64,000 bases of DNA from Paenibacillus protaetiae (lineage in GTDB: Bacteria > Bacillota > Bacilli > Paenibacillales > Paenibacillaceae). Positions within the stretch are counted from its first letter, which is position 1. Each line of letters begins with the position of its first letter. Positions 63,097 through 64,000 of this stretch are shown one piece after another. The translations under genes were made by a program, and so were the position numbers. The notes beneath the pieces are model-generated. The model was not told the DNA's origin, did not search any database, and saw only the letters and a program-made list of their open reading frames with translations. The stretch spans positions 2,650,001-2,714,000 of the forward strand of contig NZ_CP035492.1 in assembly GCF_004135365.1 (NCBI RefSeq). The letters are read 5' to 3'.

Positions 63097-64000
63097 TTAA
63101 CGCGCCTTATCCTTTAAGCTTTTCAGCCGTTTCATAACGTCATTTGCACCGCGGCCAAAATAATCATGCAGCGCCTGGTACTCTGCGTACAGCTTACGGT
63201 AGACCTCGACATTCGCCGGAATCGGCTTAAATGTATCTTCGCGTATACGGGCCATATGCTGCGCAGCTTCTACGATGGAATCGTAACCGCCGCTTGCCGC
63301 TCCGGCCGCTACCGCTCCAAACATAGCCGCTCCGACGGCCGGCGTCTGCCTGGAGGCTGCGACTTTAATTTCGAGGTTGGTCACATCCGCATAAATTTGC
63401 ATGAGCAGCCGGTTTTTTTGCGGAAGCCCGCCGCAGGCGTACAGTTCATGGACCGGCACGCCGCTGCTGTTGAACGCTTCTACAATTGTGCGGGTGCCGA
63501 ACGCCGTTGCTTCGAGCAATGCGCGGTATATCTCCCAAGGTTTCGTCTGCAAGGTCATACCGACAAGGATGCCCGTCAAATCGGTGTCCACCAGCACCGA
63601 ACGGTTGCCGTTCCACCAGTCCAGCGCCAGAAGCCCGCTTTCCCCCGGCATCAGCTCCGATGCCTTGCGCTCCAGATAAGCGTGCACATGCACGCCTTCA
63701 CGCTGCGCCGCCTCATGCACATAAGCCGGAACCGCTTCATCCACATACCATTCGAATATATCGCCTACCGCCGACTGGCCCGCTTCATACCCGTAATAAC
63801 CCGGTATAATGCCGTCCTCCACGACGCCGCACATGCCTTCCACCCGCTTCTCTTCCGTGCCAAGCAGCATATGGCAGATAGACGTGCCCATCGCCATGAC
63901 CATTTTGCCCGGCGTTACTACGCCAACGGCAGGCACTGCGGCATGCGCATCCACATTGCCGACCGCAACCGCCGTTCCAGCCGCCAGCCCCATCCGTGCC
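63097..64000 (-). CDS. araB: Ribulokinase, C-terminal part (cut by window edge)
   Basis: The last 300 residues of an FGGY-family kinase. [53 protein letters not shown] and [13 protein letters not shown] are all typical of L-ribulokinase AraB, which phosphorylates L-ribulose in arabinose catabolism. The nucleotide-binding half is seen as [20 protein letters not shown]. The N-terminal half and start codon lie beyond the right edge. The coding region reaches position 64000 without a start. Confidence 0.93.
   Translation of the reverse strand, partial: ARMGLAAGTAVAVGNVDAHAAVPAVGVVTPGKMVMAMGTSICHMLLGTEEKRVEGMCGVVEDGIIPGYYGYEAGQSAVGDIFEWYVDEAVPAYVHEAAQREGVHVHAYLERKASELMPGESGLLALDWWNGNRSVLVDTDLTGILVGMTLQTKPWEIYRALLEATAFGTRTIVEAFNSSGVPVHELYACGGLPQKNRLLMQIYADVTNLEIKVAASRQTPAVGAAMFGAVAAGAASGGYDSIVEAAQHMARIREDTFKPIPANVEVYRKLYAEYQALHDYFGRGANDVMKRLKSLKDKAR

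Overview
The window looks like a chromosomal segment of a Paenibacillus-type Firmicute. It is moderately GC-rich, genes are preceded by strong AGGAGG-type ribosome binding sites, sugar uptake uses the LplA/LplB/YtcP family, and there is an SLH-anchored surface protein, a Bacillus-type guanine riboswitch, CcpA-box-like sites and a family set (GuaA, HemL, UvsE, QueG, YneF, LspA, LepB) typical of that group. This is inferred from gene content; no database was searched. No tRNA, rRNA, transposase, integrase or CRISPR array was seen.

Layout. 1-5.6 kb (minus): a ThuA-like fragment, an esterase, a short-chain dehydrogenase and a carbohydrate ABC importer (two permeases and a lipoprotein) behind a promoter with a cre-like box. 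6.1-7.4 kb: a fused methionine sulfoxide reductase whose leader is an array of ~70-bp palindromic repeats. 7.7-11.4 kb (plus): a membrane coiled-coil protein coupled to a phosphodiester glycosidase, then an autoregulated MarR-MFS exporter pair. 11.8-13.5 kb: a purine permease behind a guanine riboswitch. 13.7-16.8 kb: a 1036-residue choice-of-anchor A/DUF11 repeat protein with no visible signal peptide. 16.9-24.2 kb: guaA, then a moxR-DUF58-transglutaminase operon. 24.5-27.8 kb: bcp and a three-gene ABC-2 exporter. 28-30.5 kb: an LCP cell-wall ligase and hemL. 30.6-35.6 kb: inositol monophosphatase, a TauE/SafE remnant, uvsE, a small conserved protein, ddl and an amidase. 35.8-38.5 kb: acnA. 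38.7-43.3 kb: lspA, an IclR regulator, an alpha/beta hydrolase, an SRPBCC protein and a HAD phosphatase. 43.4-52.2 kb: an eight-copy hairpin array, a giant beta-helix/SLH surface protein, three phage-tail-collar (MdpB-type) proteins and a GNAT, apparently one operon. 52.4-64 kb: a PhoX-type phosphatase, SRPBCC, folE, yneF, queG, rnhA, lepB, GNAT, sodA, a proline-rich protein, an HtrA-like protease with a zinc-ribbon membrane protein, and the C-terminal part of araB.

Two points matter most. First, four genes (the glycosidase, the DUF58 gene, acnA and the giant SLH gene) are each broken by the apparent loss of one base in or beside a short G/C run. In every case restoring one base rejoins a conserved motif, so sequencing or assembly undercalls are more likely than four pseudogenes, and the genes are annotated here as single interrupted coding regions. 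Second, the best candidate for an under-described system is the GNAT / collar-protein trio / giant beta-helix-SLH cluster (43.4-52.2 kb). It combines phage-tail-like tip modules with a surface-anchored adhesin-like protein, has no other phage genes, and ends in the hairpin array.
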